Origin: Duganella sp. CF517
GTDB taxonomy: Bacteria; Pseudomonadota; Gammaproteobacteria; Burkholderiales; Burkholderiaceae_D
DNA: 64,000 nt
Direction: 5' to 3'
Assembly: GCF_900110275.1 (NCBI RefSeq)
Contig: NZ_FODC01000003.1
Location: 620,001 to 684,000, forward strand
Of this stretch, positions 53,973 to 63,245 are shown piece by piece (positions within the stretch are counted from its first letter, which is position 1; the number at the start of each line of letters is the position of its first letter). The position numbers and the translations under genes were made by a program. The notes beneath the pieces were generated by a model. The model saw only the letters and a program-made list of their open reading frames with translations. It searched no databases and had not been told where the DNA came from.

Positions 53973-54677
53973 ATGATACACATCGAAAAACTAAGCAAAA
54001 GCTATGAAGGCAGAACCGTGGTCGATGGCCTCGACCTGCACGTGCAGGGCGGAGAAATCTACGCGCTGCTCGGCCCCAACGGCGCCGGCAAGTCCACCAC
54101 CATTGGCTGCCTGCTGGGCTTCATCGACGCCGACGCCGGCAGCATCCGCCTCGCAGGTTCCAGCCTGCCGCCGGCGCGCGCGGCGGTCCGGCACGCGGCC
54201 TATATCGCGGAAAACGTCGCGCTCTACGAACGCCTGACCGGCGTCGAAAACGTCGAGTTCTTCATGCGCCTGTTGGGGCGAAAGCCGCGCCGCGCGGAGA
54301 TCGAAGCGCTGCTGGAACGCGCCGGCCTGCCGGAGCACGCGTGGCACCGCATGGCCTCCGGCTATTCGAAAGGCATGCGCCAAAAGGTCGGCATCGTCAT
54401 GGCGCTGGCCAAGGGCGCGCAGGTGCTGGTGTTGGACGAACCGACCTCCGGCCTCGATCCGGAGGCCAGCGTGACCTTCGGTGAACTGGTTCGGGCGCTG
54501 GCCGACGACGGCGCCGCCGTTCTGATGGCGACGCACGACCTGTTTCGCGCGCAGGAGCTGGCCGACCGTTGCGGCATGCTGGTGGGAGGCCGTCTGGCCG
54601 GTGAATGGAAATTGGGAGATTTGAATGCAGGCGAACTTGAACGCAACTACCTTGGCATCCTCGCCGGCCGCGCCTGA
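53973..54677 (+). CDS. ABC-2 type transporter ATP-binding protein
   Basis: A 234-residue ATPase of the CcmA/NosF-like group. Walker A is LLGPNGAGKSTTIGCLLG (near residue 34). The signature is changed to YSKGMRQKVGIVMAL (near 135), as usual for this group. Walker B is VLVLDEPTSGLDPEA and the switch histidine is in LMATHDLFRAQEL. It begins 18 bases after the receptor gene, and its last 53 bases overlap the first permease start, so the unit is tightly coupled. Confidence 0.92.
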   Translation: MIHIEKLSKSYEGRTVVDGLDLHVQGGEIYALLGPNGAGKSTTIGCLLGFIDADAGSIRLAGSSLPPARAAVRHAAYIAENVALYERLTGVENVEFFMRLLGRKPRRAEIEALLERAGLPEHAWHRMASGYSKGMRQKVGIVMALAKGAQVLVLDEPTSGLDPEASVTFGELVRALADDGAAVLMATHDLFRAQELADRCGMLVGGRLAGEWKLGDLNAGELERNYLGILAGRA

Positions 54678-56145
54678 GCTGGGCACGCCGGACGCGCGCG
54701 ACGCCACGTCGAACCGCCAATGGTGGCTGCGCGCGCTGCATGGCGCCTGGCAGGCCGACTGGCGCGAGCGCCGGCGCGACTGGCGCGTGTGGCTGGTGGT
54801 CGGCGTCGGACTGGCGCTGGCCGTATGCGCGGCGCTGTTGTCGTCGATGGAGCTGCGCGCCACGCTGGAGGGCCGCGCCATCGCGCAACAGGCGGAGCAA
54901 CAGCGCTGGTCGCAACAAGGCAAGAAGTATCCGCATTCGGCGGCACACTATGGCGTCTACGTCTTCAAACCCCTGTCGGCGCTGGCGGCGCTCGATCCCG
55001 GCGTAGAGCATTACGTCGGCGCCAGCGTGTGGCTCGAGGCGCACAAGCAGAATGAGCTTGTGTACCGCCCGGCCAACGACGAACCGGGTGTGGCCCGCCA
55101 GTTCCGGTTGAACCCCGCCTTCGTGCTGCAGGTGCTGGCGCCGATGGCGATGATCTTCCTAGGCTTCGGCATGTTCGCGGCGGAGCGCGAACGCGGCACG
55201 CTGGCGGCCTTGCGCATCAATGCCGCGCCGCTGGGCGCCCTGGCGCTGGCGCGCGCCGCGGTGCTGCTTTGCCTGGCGATGGTGCTGGTGCTGCCGGCCT
55301 GTATCGCAGTCGGCGTGCTGGAATGGACGCTCCAGGCGCGCAGTCCATTCAGCGACGGCTTGCCGCGCGCGTTGCTGTTCGGGGCCGGCTATTTGGTCTA
55401 CCTGTGCACCTGGGCCGCCTTGATCGCCGCCGTCTCGGCGCGCGCCGCGACACTGCGCGCCAGCCTGGCGGTGCTGATCGGCTTGTGGGCCGCCACCACG
55501 CTGGTGGTACCGCGCGCGGCGGTCGAACTGTCGCGGATGGCCGCGCCGCTGCCGACCATGCAGCAGTTCCGCGCCGCCCTGGACGTGGAACTCGGTATGC
55601 CGGACGATCCCGAACAAGCGGAACGCGACAAGCAGCAGCTGCTGCGCGATTATGGCGTCAAGGATGTCAAGGACTTGCCGGTCAACTGGGCGGGCATCAG
55701 TCTGCAGCGCGGCGAGCAGCACGGCGACCGCATTTTCGACCAACATTACGGCCGCCTGTTCGACGCGATGCGGCGGCAAAGCGACGCCTCGGCGCTAGCC
55801 GGCTGGCTGTCGCCGGCGGTCGCGATGGCCGGTCTGTCCAGCGCGGCGGCGGGCAGCGACACCCACCACCATCTGCAATTCGTCGATGGCGCCGAGCGCC
55901 AGCGGCGCCGCATGCAGCAGGTGTTGAACCAGGCGATCACCGACCACCCGGAACAGGATGGCGTCCGCCACGACGGCGACCAGGCGCTGTGGGACAAGAT
56001 ACCGCCGTTCATATTCACCTTCGAGGCGCTCGACCTGAAGGCGCTGGCGTTGCGCCAGGGCCTGCCCCTGCTCGCCCTTTTCATCGCAAGCCTGCTGCTG
56101 TGCGGCGCCGGCTTGCGCCATCTACGCAGCGGAAACCTACGATGA
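54625..56145 (+). CDS. ABC-2/DUF3526-like permease 1
   Basis: A 506-residue membrane protein. One helix near residues 54-74 is followed by a periplasmic region of about 100 residues. Four to five helices span about 175-300 (VLQVLAPMAMIFLGFGMFAA onward). A second large soluble stretch of about 160 residues holds SDTHHHLQF, and a final helix lies near 475-495. This layout is typical of DUF3526-type ABC-2 permeases. The ATG at 54625 has a ggagat ribosome site inside the ATPase gene. It overlaps permease 2 by four bases (ATGA). Confidence 0.82.
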   Translation: MQANLNATTLASSPAAPELGTPDARDATSNRQWWLRALHGAWQADWRERRRDWRVWLVVGVGLALAVCAALLSSMELRATLEGRAIAQQAEQQRWSQQGKKYPHSAAHYGVYVFKPLSALAALDPGVEHYVGASVWLEAHKQNELVYRPANDEPGVARQFRLNPAFVLQVLAPMAMIFLGFGMFAAERERGTLAALRINAAPLGALALARAAVLLCLAMVLVLPACIAVGVLEWTLQARSPFSDGLPRALLFGAGYLVYLCTWAALIAAVSARAATLRASLAVLIGLWAATTLVVPRAAVELSRMAAPLPTMQQFRAALDVELGMPDDPEQAERDKQQLLRDYGVKDVKDLPVNWAGISLQRGEQHGDRIFDQHYGRLFDAMRRQSDASALAGWLSPAVAMAGLSSAAAGSDTHHHLQFVDGAERQRRRMQQVLNQAITDHPEQDGVRHDGDQALWDKIPPFIFTFEALDLKALALRQGLPLLALFIASLLLCGAGLRHLRSGNLR

Positions 56146-57635
56146 AACAGATGTTCACATTGATCGCCTACGACCTGCGCAGCCAGTTGCGCGAGCGCGG
56201 CACCGTCGCCCTGGTGCTGGTCGCCCTCGCGCTGGCCGGATTCGGCTTGTTCGAAGGTGCGCGCTTCGAACGCGACCAGCGGCGGGCGGTGGCCGAAGCC
56301 GCCGGCCAGGAAATCACCGCTCGCGCCGAAGCCAACGCGCTGGCCAAGCGCTATTTCGCCGATCCGGCGGCGCCCGAGTTCAAGGCGCTGCAATGGTACA
56401 AGACGCCGGTGGACGTGCGCGGCTACGCCTTCCGCACGCATGTCGGCTTCGCCGGCAAGCCGGAGGTTCCCGGCGCCGCGCTGGCGATTGGCCAGGCCGA
56501 CCTGCTGCCCGCCTACGTCCGGGTGCGCGCCGAGTCGATGGAGCTGGCGCGCACGGCGCTGGAGATCGAACATCCGGGGCGGCTGGCCGTCGGCCGCTTC
56601 GATCTGATGTTCTTCGTCGTCTATTTGTGGCCGTTGATCCTGCTCGCGCTATGCACCTCCGTGCTGACGCAGGACCGCGAGAGCCAGCGTTTGCGGGCCT
56701 TGCAGCTCCAAGGCGTGCGCCTTGGCCGCATGCTGGCGGCGCAGGTCGGAGCGCGCGCCCTGTCCGCCAGCCTGGTGCTGGTGCTGGCCGTCGGCGCCGC
56801 GTCGCTCGCCGCCGCCGCCATACCGGCCGATGGCGCCGGCATGGCGGCGCTGGCGTCGTGGGCCGGCGTGGTGCTGCTGTACTCGATGTTCTGGGCCGCC
56901 GTCACGATCGTCATCTGCTCGGTGTGCGGCAACCGCATGACGGCCGCCTTCGCCGGCTTCGGCGCGTGGCTGATGCTGGCGGTGCTGCTGCCCGGCGCGA
57001 TGACGGCGGCCATCCAGATCGGCGCGCCGGTGCCGGTGCGGGAACGCTACGTCCAGGCGCTGCGCGACGCCGGCGACCAGGTCAACGCCGATAAGCTGGG
57101 CAGCCTGGCGCGCTTCTACGACAGCCACCCGGAATGGAAACCGTCCGCCACCCCGCTCTCGAAGGTCTCGTCTAGCGTGTCGCGGCTGCAGCGCGCGCAG
57201 GAGCTGGAACGCGTCATGGCCGGTGTCGACCGCCAGTTCGAACAGGCGAGGATGCGCCAGCAAGAGCTGTTCGAGCAGGCGGTCGTTTTCAGCCCCGTGA
57301 CCTTGGCGTATCAAGCCCTGTCCGGCATCGCCGGCAACGACGGCCAGCGCCACCGGCAATTCATGGCGGAGGTGCAGCGCCACCAGGAGCGGCTGCGCGA
57401 CTACTTCCAGCGCGCCATCCAGCTGGCGGCGCTGGGGGACGAACGCCAGCCCTGCCCCGCCACCTGCCTTGGCGGCTACGGCTTCCGTGACTTCGACCAG
57501 GTGCCGCGCTTCAGCGCCTCCACGGCGCTGCTGCGGGCGCCGGACGGGCCGCCGCAACTGGTCGCGCTGCCGCTGTGGATCGCCGCGCTGTTGGCACTGG
57601 CGGCCGGCCTGATGTCGCGCATTCGGCGGCGGTAG
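56142..57635 (+). CDS. ABC-2/DUF3526-like permease 2
   Basis: A 497-residue paralogue of the preceding permease with the same layout. There is an N-terminal helix (ALVLVALALAGFGLFEG, residues 22-38), a periplasmic region of about 110 residues and helices at about 155-290. A soluble helix-rich stretch follows, including CPATCLGGYGFRDFDQVPRF near residue 445, and then a last helix. Together with the first permease and the ATPase it forms a heterodimeric ABC-2 transporter. Direction and substrate are unknown. DUF3526 pairs of this kind are often found next to TonB receptors, a statement from general knowledge. Confidence 0.82.
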   Translation: MKQMFTLIAYDLRSQLRERGTVALVLVALALAGFGLFEGARFERDQRRAVAEAAGQEITARAEANALAKRYFADPAAPEFKALQWYKTPVDVRGYAFRTHVGFAGKPEVPGAALAIGQADLLPAYVRVRAESMELARTALEIEHPGRLAVGRFDLMFFVVYLWPLILLALCTSVLTQDRESQRLRALQLQGVRLGRMLAAQVGARALSASLVLVLAVGAASLAAAAIPADGAGMAALASWAGVVLLYSMFWAAVTIVICSVCGNRMTAAFAGFGAWLMLAVLLPGAMTAAIQIGAPVPVRERYVQALRDAGDQVNADKLGSLARFYDSHPEWKPSATPLSKVSSSVSRLQRAQELERVMAGVDRQFEQARMRQQELFEQAVVFSPVTLAYQALSGIAGNDGQRHRQFMAEVQRHQERLRDYFQRAIQLAALGDERQPCPATCLGGYGFRDFDQVPRFSASTALLRAPDGPPQLVALPLWIAALLALAAGLMSRIRRR

Positions 57636-57682
57636 CGCCGGCTCCGTTATACTGCTGGCTTTGCTGCTTACGACAAGAGATT

Positions 57683-58849
57683 ATGACGCTTTACCACCCA
57701 CCTCGCCGGTCCTTCGGGCCACTCGCCGGCGCGTTATCCCTGCTTCTGGCGCTCGCCGGCTGCAGCCAGCTGCCGACGGCCAAAACCATTCCCGATACGG
57801 TATCGTCGATGCGTTTGATCGGCGAACAACGGCTGCCGTGGCGCGTGCAATTCCAGGGCACGATGGTGGGCGGCCTGTCCGGCATCGACTACGACGCCGC
57901 CCGTGGCGACTGGGTGATGATCTCCGACGACCGCTCCGAGCACAATCCGGCGCGCTACTACCGCGCGCGGCTCGCGTACGATGACAAGTCGTTCAAGTCC
58001 GTCGAGCTGACCAGCGTCGTCACGCTGCTGCAACCGGATGGCAAGGCCTATCCGTCGAAGGAAAACTTCAAGCGGCATGGCGGCGTGGTACCCGACCTGG
58101 AGTCGGCCCGCGTCGATCCGCGCGACGGCAGCATCTGGTACTCCAGCGAAGGCGATGTTCCGGCCCGCCTGCCGCCGTTCGTGCGCCACGCCAAAGCCGA
58201 TGGCGCCTTCCTGTCGGAGCTGCCGTTGCCGGCGATGTTCAACGTGCCCGCCGACGGCAAGTCCGGACCGCGCAACAATCAAAGCTTCGAAGGCCTGAGC
58301 TTTTCGCCGGATGGGAATTCGCTGTGGGTGTCGATGGAAGGACCGATGATCCAGGACGGCGCGCTGCCGGACCCGCGCACCGGCGCCTTCACCCGCATCA
58401 CCCACTTCGAACGCGACGGCAATGTGCTGGGGCAGTTCGCCTACCCGCTCGATGCGATTCCGGCTTCTCCCGGCCAGGGCAAGTTCGCCGACAACGGCAT
58501 CTCCGAAATTCTCGCCCTGAGCGAAAGCCGGGTGCTGGTCATGGAGCGCTCCGGCGTGCAGGCCGACGACGGCAGCTTCCAGGATTTCGTCCGCATTTAC
58601 GAGATCACCACCGACGGCGCCACGGATATCCGCAACCTGGCGACGCTCAAGGGCTCGGCCTACACGCCGCTGAAAAAGCGCCTCGTATTGGACGTCAATG
58701 AGCTCAAGCTGCCACGGGTGGACAACCTGGAAGGCATCTCGCTTGGTCCGGTGCTGCCGAACGGCCACGCCAGCCTGGTGCTGGTCTCGGACGACAATTT
58801 CGGCAAGGACCAGGTTACGCAACTGCTGCTGTTTGAGCTGATCCCATAG
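57683..58849 (+). CDS. Phytase-like esterase domain lipoprotein
   Basis: A 388-residue lipoprotein. The signal peptide ends in LALAGCSQ, placing the lipid cysteine near residue 27. The rest is the esterase-like activity of phytase domain (beta-propeller): LSGIDYDAARGDWVMISDDR near 72, NQSFEGLSFSPDGNSLWVSM near 205, and a C-terminal DNLEGISLGPVLPNGHASLV. It might hydrolyse phosphate esters, but the family has few proven substrates. ATG 57683 is chosen because it opens the signal peptide. It is 47 bases behind permease 2 and may be a separate unit. Its 3' end overlaps recQ by 35 bases. Confidence 0.85.
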   Translation: MTLYHPPRRSFGPLAGALSLLLALAGCSQLPTAKTIPDTVSSMRLIGEQRLPWRVQFQGTMVGGLSGIDYDAARGDWVMISDDRSEHNPARYYRARLAYDDKSFKSVELTSVVTLLQPDGKAYPSKENFKRHGGVVPDLESARVDPRDGSIWYSSEGDVPARLPPFVRHAKADGAFLSELPLPAMFNVPADGKSGPRNNQSFEGLSFSPDGNSLWVSMEGPMIQDGALPDPRTGAFTRITHFERDGNVLGQFAYPLDAIPASPGQGKFADNGISEILALSESRVLVMERSGVQADDGSFQDFVRIYEITTDGATDIRNLATLKGSAYTPLKKRLVLDVNELKLPRVDNLEGISLGPVLPNGHASLVLVSDDNFGKDQVTQLLLFELIP

Positions 58850-60401
58850 CGTTCAGCTGCGCCGGAAGCGCGGGCGGTGGCGATGCCGGCGCAGGGTCGG
58901 CATCGACCGCCAGCAGCGGCCCGCTTTCCTGTATCGACGGCGGCGACAGGCAATTGTCGCACTTGCAGCAACGCTCGAAGCCCGGCGACAGGTCGGCGAA
59001 GTAATCGAGCAGCAGCTTCCAGCGGCAATAGCCGCTCTGCGCATAGCCCACCATTTGCTCCAGCCCTTCGCGGTCGCGCTCGTGCTTGTCGACGTAGATC
59101 TGCGCCATGCGCTCGAACTCCGCCATCTTCGGCGGGCCTTTCGGCTGCTTCGCCAGCAGATAAGCCAACTTGCTGTTGCGCTTCAGTAGCTTGCCGTCCT
59201 TGAGCATCTTCAGGCAAATCTTCAACTGGCTGGCGGGGATCTGCTCCAGGCGTGGCTTCAGATCCGCCTCGGTGAACGTCATCTGCTCCGACGCCACGGC
59301 CGCCTCGTAGACGGCGCGCAGTTCCTGCGCCGTCGGATAATGCTTGATCAGGAAGAACTGCTGCAAGCGCTTGTCCGCGTGGTAGTACAACAGCGTGCAC
59401 TCCGCGTCCAGGCCATCGCGCCCGGCGCGGCCGGATTCCTGGTAGTAGGCCTCCAGGTTGGCCGGCACTTGCAGGTGGATGACGAAGCGCGTGTCGCTCT
59501 TGTCGATGCCCATGCCGAAGGCGTTGGTCGCTACCATCACGCGCCGCTCTCCGCTCATGAACAGGTTCTGGTTTTCGCTGCGCTCGGCGGCCTTCAGCTT
59601 GCCGTGATAAAGAGTCACGCTTTCGCCGGCGTTGCGCAGCATGTCGTACATCTCCTCCGCCGCCTTGACGGTGGCGGCGTAGATGATGCCCACGCCGGCG
59701 GTCTCGCGCACCAGTTGCAGCGCCTGCGCGCCCTTTTCGCCGGGATTGGTCACCTGGCGCACGCGGTAATGCAGATTGGGGCGGTAGATGCCGGTGTTGA
59801 TGACGGCCATGCGCGGCCTGCCCAATTGCGCGCGGATGTCGGCGATCACGCCGTCGGTGGCGGTCGCGGTCAGGGCCAGCACCGGCGGGCGGCCCAGCGC
59901 ATTGAGCGCGGCGCCGATCTCCAGGTAGGCCGGACGGAAGTCGTGGCCCCACTGCGAAATGCAGTGCGCCTCGTCGATCACCACCAGCGCGATCTCGGTG
60001 TTCTTGAGCAGCGCCAGGAATTCCGGGGTCACCAGCCGCTCAGGCGTGCAGAAGACGATGTCCTTGTCGGCGCTTTCGATGCCTTCGAGCGCGGCCAGCT
60101 CGTCGACGCGCGACAGGCTGCTATTGATCTGCGCGGCGCTGGCGATGCCCGCCTCCTCCAGCTTCTCGGCCTGGTCCTTCATCAGCGAGATCAGTGGCGA
60201 CACCACCACCGTCACGCCTTTCAACAGCCGCGCCGGCAACTGGTAGCACAGCGACTTGCCGCTGCCGGTCGGCATGACGGCCAACGTATCCTGGCCTGCC
60301 AGTACGCTGTCGATGACGTGGCGCTGGCCGTCGCGCAGCGCTTCGATGCCGAAGACCTTGCGCAGAAGGTCGTTGATTTGCTTGTTTTTGGGGGCTGCCA
60401 T
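58815..60401 (-). CDS. recQ: ATP-dependent DNA helicase RecQ
   Basis: A 528-residue RecQ helicase. Motif I is AVMPTGSGKSLCYQLPA (near residue 45), motif II is VVIDEAHCISQWGHDFRP (near 140), and motif VI is QESGRAGRDGLDAECTL (near 325). The zinc cluster CRWKLLLDYFAD then CCKCDNCLSP is near 470-495. It is shorter than E. coli RecQ (about 609) and seems to lack an HRDC domain, ending in an Ala/Pro tail. ATG 60401 has an aaagag ribosome site; a GTG at 60407 overlaps it. It acts in DNA repair and replication restart. Confidence 0.95.
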   Translation of the reverse strand: MAAPKNKQINDLLRKVFGIEALRDGQRHVIDSVLAGQDTLAVMPTGSGKSLCYQLPARLLKGVTVVVSPLISLMKDQAEKLEEAGIASAAQINSSLSRVDELAALEGIESADKDIVFCTPERLVTPEFLALLKNTEIALVVIDEAHCISQWGHDFRPAYLEIGAALNALGRPPVLALTATATDGVIADIRAQLGRPRMAVINTGIYRPNLHYRVRQVTNPGEKGAQALQLVRETAGVGIIYAATVKAAEEMYDMLRNAGESVTLYHGKLKAAERSENQNLFMSGERRVMVATNAFGMGIDKSDTRFVIHLQVPANLEAYYQESGRAGRDGLDAECTLLYYHADKRLQQFFLIKHYPTAQELRAVYEAAVASEQMTFTEADLKPRLEQIPASQLKICLKMLKDGKLLKRNSKLAYLLAKQPKGPPKMAEFERMAQIYVDKHERDREGLEQMVGYAQSGYCRWKLLLDYFADLSPGFERCCKCDNCLSPPSIQESGPLLAVDADPAPASPPPALPAQLNAMGSAQTAAVA

Positions 60402-60535
60402 GGACACTCTTTCTATTCAGCGGGACTGGGGAAAGAGTAGACAAGGACGCCACCTTGGTATGTACGCCAACGCACCGCCCGGGCGTGTTGGCCGGGGCGG
60501 TGGCGTGGCGCCCGCGGCGCGCGTGGTTTACGGCG

Positions 60536-61948
60536 TCACCAGCCGATGTCCCTGAGCAGTGGATACGTCAGATCGCGCGGCGGCGTGACCTTGTGCGACA
60601 GGTCGTCGTTGATCGACGGCTCCATCAACTGGTTGGGGATGGCGCTGATGTCGTAGTGCGACACGGACGATCCGGGCAGATTGGGATCGGTCGCGTACAT
60701 CAGCACCCGCCCCGACGGATCGGCCCCGGCGCGCACCGCCAAATTGACGCCGAGGTTGGCGAACAGGCCCGACTTGGTCCGCGAACGCGTAGCCAGCACA
60801 TCCTTCAGCGCGGCGCCGTCCTGCAGCGAAATGCGCACCGCCGGAATGACGATGGTCGGATCGTCGCCGCCCAGGTCCGGCGGTGGCGTGCCTGCCGCGT
60901 TGTCGACGATGATGGCGCCGATGGCCCCGGCGTTCTGCACATTCCTGACCTTTTCGACGAACGTGCACCCGCCACGGTCGATCAACGCGATCTTGCCTTG
61001 GACGGCGCGAACGTTGGGGGCCGACAGCGGCGTGCACGCCAGACCGGTGTCGGGCGGGGTATCGATGACCGGCATCACCTCGCCGGTCACCCCGGGGCTG
61101 GCGAGCGGAGGCCCGAACTGCGCCACGCCGATCCGCCGGACGCCGGCCACGCGCGACGGCGACAATATCGTCAGCAATGGCGTGCCTGGCCGCAACACGA
61201 GCTGCGCCGCCTCGGTGACGTTGGCGCCGTTCCATACCAGCCGGCCGGCGCGCCGGGCCGACGCGGCGCGCTCGGCGTCGGTCATGTCCTTCCACAACTT
61301 GTTGGTCGCGGTATCCAGCAGGAAATAGTCCCAGATGCTGGGGATGCCGGCCAGCAGCTCGCCGGTGGCGTCGTCGGTGTAGGTCTGGAAGCCGAGGCCG
61401 TGCGCGAACTCGTGCAGCAGCACCGCCACCAGGTCGGTCAACGGTCCGTGGTTGTTGTCCAGCCCCAGATAGAACGGCGAGCCGGTGAAGCAGCCGGGCT
61501 GGCCCAGGTTGACGTTGAAGCGGGCGCGGATCTCGGGCAGGTCGGGATCGGCGTCGAAGCCGACCAGCTTGTTGGTCTCGGCCTCGCCGTACCAGGCGTC
61601 GGGTTGCGGCGCGCCGGGGAAGTTGGCGAACACCTGCAGGGCGCCGGCGGAACCGAGCACCGCGCCGGTGTCGTTGCAGGGCAAGGCTTCCCACGTCGCC
61701 AGCACGCGGATCGGCACGCTGCTGTCGAGTGTCGCGCCCCAGATGCTCGCTGCCTGCTGGAACGCGTTGATACGCTGCGCGCCCACGGTGGTGCCGCTGT
61801 TGCCGCCCACCGGCGTCGCCGGCGTGGGGTCGTTGAAGCCGACGCCGGCCGGATCGCCGTTGACGATGGTGATGGTGGCGGCGGCCCAGCTGCCCGCCGA
61901 GCACAGCATGGCCAGCGCGCCGCAGATGGCGATGAGTTTATTTTTCAT
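60536..61948 (-). CDS. Exported PA-domain metallopeptidase-like protein
   Basis: A 470-residue secreted protein with a signal peptide (residues 1-24, LIAICGALAMLCSAGSWAAA). A zinc-type helix HEFAHGLGFQTY lies near residue 178. A protease-associated (PA) domain spans about 300-400 (VQGKIALIDRGGCTFVEKVR, then GAIIVDNAAG). It ends LTYPLLRDIGW. The HExxH core suggests a metallopeptidase, though the third zinc ligand is not obvious. ATG 61948 is preferred, six bases after a GGGAG site; an adjacent ATG at 61951 is three bases from it. It overlaps the upstream small gene by 11 bases. Confidence 0.85.
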   Translation of the reverse strand: MKNKLIAICGALAMLCSAGSWAAATITIVNGDPAGVGFNDPTPATPVGGNSGTTVGAQRINAFQQAASIWGATLDSSVPIRVLATWEALPCNDTGAVLGSAGALQVFANFPGAPQPDAWYGEAETNKLVGFDADPDLPEIRARFNVNLGQPGCFTGSPFYLGLDNNHGPLTDLVAVLLHEFAHGLGFQTYTDDATGELLAGIPSIWDYFLLDTATNKLWKDMTDAERAASARRAGRLVWNGANVTEAAQLVLRPGTPLLTILSPSRVAGVRRIGVAQFGPPLASPGVTGEVMPVIDTPPDTGLACTPLSAPNVRAVQGKIALIDRGGCTFVEKVRNVQNAGAIGAIIVDNAAGTPPPDLGGDDPTIVIPAVRISLQDGAALKDVLATRSRTKSGLFANLGVNLAVRAGADPSGRVLMYATDPNLPGSSVSHYDISAIPNQLMEPSINDDLSHKVTPPRDLTYPLLRDIGW

Positions 61949-62366
61949 CATGCTCTCCCAGCTTGCTGTCTGGTTCGCACGTCGCGGCGACCATGCCGGC
62001 GGCATCCTTGCGCGCCACGGCGTAGCGCTCGTGGCGCTCGTCGAGCTTGACGGCGACGCCGCCGTGCGGCGGCCGGGTCAGCGCGGGTCTGGAGGCGGCG
62101 GCTGCGGCGGCGGCGGCCTTGGGCGGAACGATCAATGCGGTCGCCTGCCCGGCCGTCGGCGCGGTCAGCTTGCCGGTGGTCGGGTCCTTGTAGGCCGTCA
62201 TGCCGGCACGCGGCGGCGGCGCCGCTCGCCCGGACTCTGGCGCGGGCTGCGCGACAACAGTTACGTTGGGAAATTCCATGACGCCGTTGGCGGCTGGCGG
62301 AGAGGCGGTGGCGCTGCAACTGGCGGCCGCGCCAAGCAGTCCCGCCAGAAGTTTAGTCAGGTTCAT
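61938..62366 (-). CDS. Small exported Pro/Ala-rich protein
   Basis: A 142-residue protein with an N-terminal signal (LTKLLAGLLGAAASCSATAS); the Cys-Ser stretch is not a classical lipobox. The body is rich in Pro and Ala (PESGRAAPPPRAGM, then PKAAAAAAAASRPAL) and ends acidic (CEPDSKLGEHDEK). No known domain is seen. ATG 62366 is chosen over 62408 because it opens the signal peptide. It overlaps the PA-domain gene by 11 bases and precedes it, so the two are probably made together; it may be a chaperone or partner for the peptidase. Confidence 0.65.
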   Translation of the reverse strand: MNLTKLLAGLLGAAASCSATASPPAANGVMEFPNVTVVAQPAPESGRAAPPPRAGMTAYKDPTTGKLTAPTAGQATALIVPPKAAAAAAAASRPALTRPPHGGVAVKLDERHERYAVARKDAAGMVAATCEPDSKLGEHDEK

Positions 62367-62520
62367 ATCAAGCCCTTTGGTAAGAACGTCGAATCGAACA
62401 AAAACCATGGGTATGGTTCAACTTGCCTCAGTTAGACGAGGCACAGCTCGATTTGGTTCCACTTCAGGCTGGTAGGATTTCCTGATCCAGTTCAATACGT
62501 GAACGGCGGTTTGGACGACG

Positions 62521-62910
62521 TCAGGCGACGCTGGTATCGATGCGCACGCCGCTTTTCAAGGTCAACGTCACTGGCGTCTTCTCGGCGATTTCGGCCATGC
62601 GGGCTTTTTGCTCGGGGTCGAGCGCGCCGTGGAAAGTCAGCACGCGCTTGATGCGCAGGGCGCCGTCGTCGGCGGGCGCCAGGTGCAGCGCGACGTCGAC
62701 CGCCTCCATCGGCCACTGCTTGCGGTCGGCGTACATGCGCAAGGTGATCGCGGTGCAGGAGGCCAATCCGGCCAGGATGAAATCATACGGCGCCGGACCG
62801 GCGTTGGCGCCGCCGTTGCGCGGTGGTTCGTCGCCGGTCAGCGCGTGGCCGCCGACCTCGATCGATGTCTTATAAATATCCCTGCCGATGCGTGCGACGC
62901 CTTGTGCCAT
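62521..62910 (-). CDS. OsmC-family protein
   Basis: A 129-residue OsmC/Ohr superfamily protein of the YhfA-like group. The family core is GPAPYDFILAGLASCTAITL near residue 45, with the single cysteine and RMYADRKQWPMEAVDVAL after it. Some members reduce organic peroxides, but this group is not well studied. ATG 62910 is preferred because an AAGGAG ribosome site lies seven bases before it; an ATG at 62916 is only one base from it. It stands next to a long inverted repeat. Confidence 0.88.
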   Translation of the reverse strand: MAQGVARIGRDIYKTSIEVGGHALTGDEPPRNGGANAGPAPYDFILAGLASCTAITLRMYADRKQWPMEAVDVALHLAPADDGALRIKRVLTFHGALDPEQKARMAEIAEKTPVTLTLKSGVRIDTSVA

Positions 62911-63245
62911 GGTCATTCTCCTTGGCGCCATTTTAACGCGCCCGCCGTACTCGAGCGACACGATTCGGCTCCGCCAAAAGACAGACCGGGGTCAAGTCTG
63001 TCATTCGGACACGAGCCCATCCAAGATCGCGCTTCGATGGACCAGCCCGTGTCCGAATGACAGACTTGACCCCGGCAGCGTGGCCCGGGTTTTGGCGGGA
63101 GCGCCGGGAAACAACGGTTTGCTTGTTTGCGCAAGCTTCATATTGGTAAAGATTTGTAAATGGCAATATTCGGCATGGGCCTTCTGTAAAATAGCAGGCT
63201 TCCGACATCATATAAGACGGCGCCGCCCGGCGGCCCGCCAGCCTC
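62911..63245. repeat. Intergenic gap with a long interrupted inverted repeat
   Basis: The only gap longer than 300 bases. Its main content is a perfect 28-base inverted repeat at 62986-63013 and 63048-63075, starting CCGGGGTCAAGTCTGTCATT on the left arm. An outer 9-base pair (CCGCCAAAA at 62971-62979, TTTTGGCGG at 63090-63098) extends the fold. An inner CCATC/GATGG pair lies in the 34-base loop. The whole structure spans about 62967-63103. It resembles REP/MITE-like palindromes of betaproteobacteria. No gene is seen in this gap. The remaining 140 bases lead to the receptor gene. Confidence 0.8.

Noticed and set aside
60455..62050. 531-codon plus-strand open frame opposite the PA-domain gene
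   Set aside because: The minus-strand gene has a signal peptide, zinc helix and PA domain; the opposite frame has none and no ribosome site.
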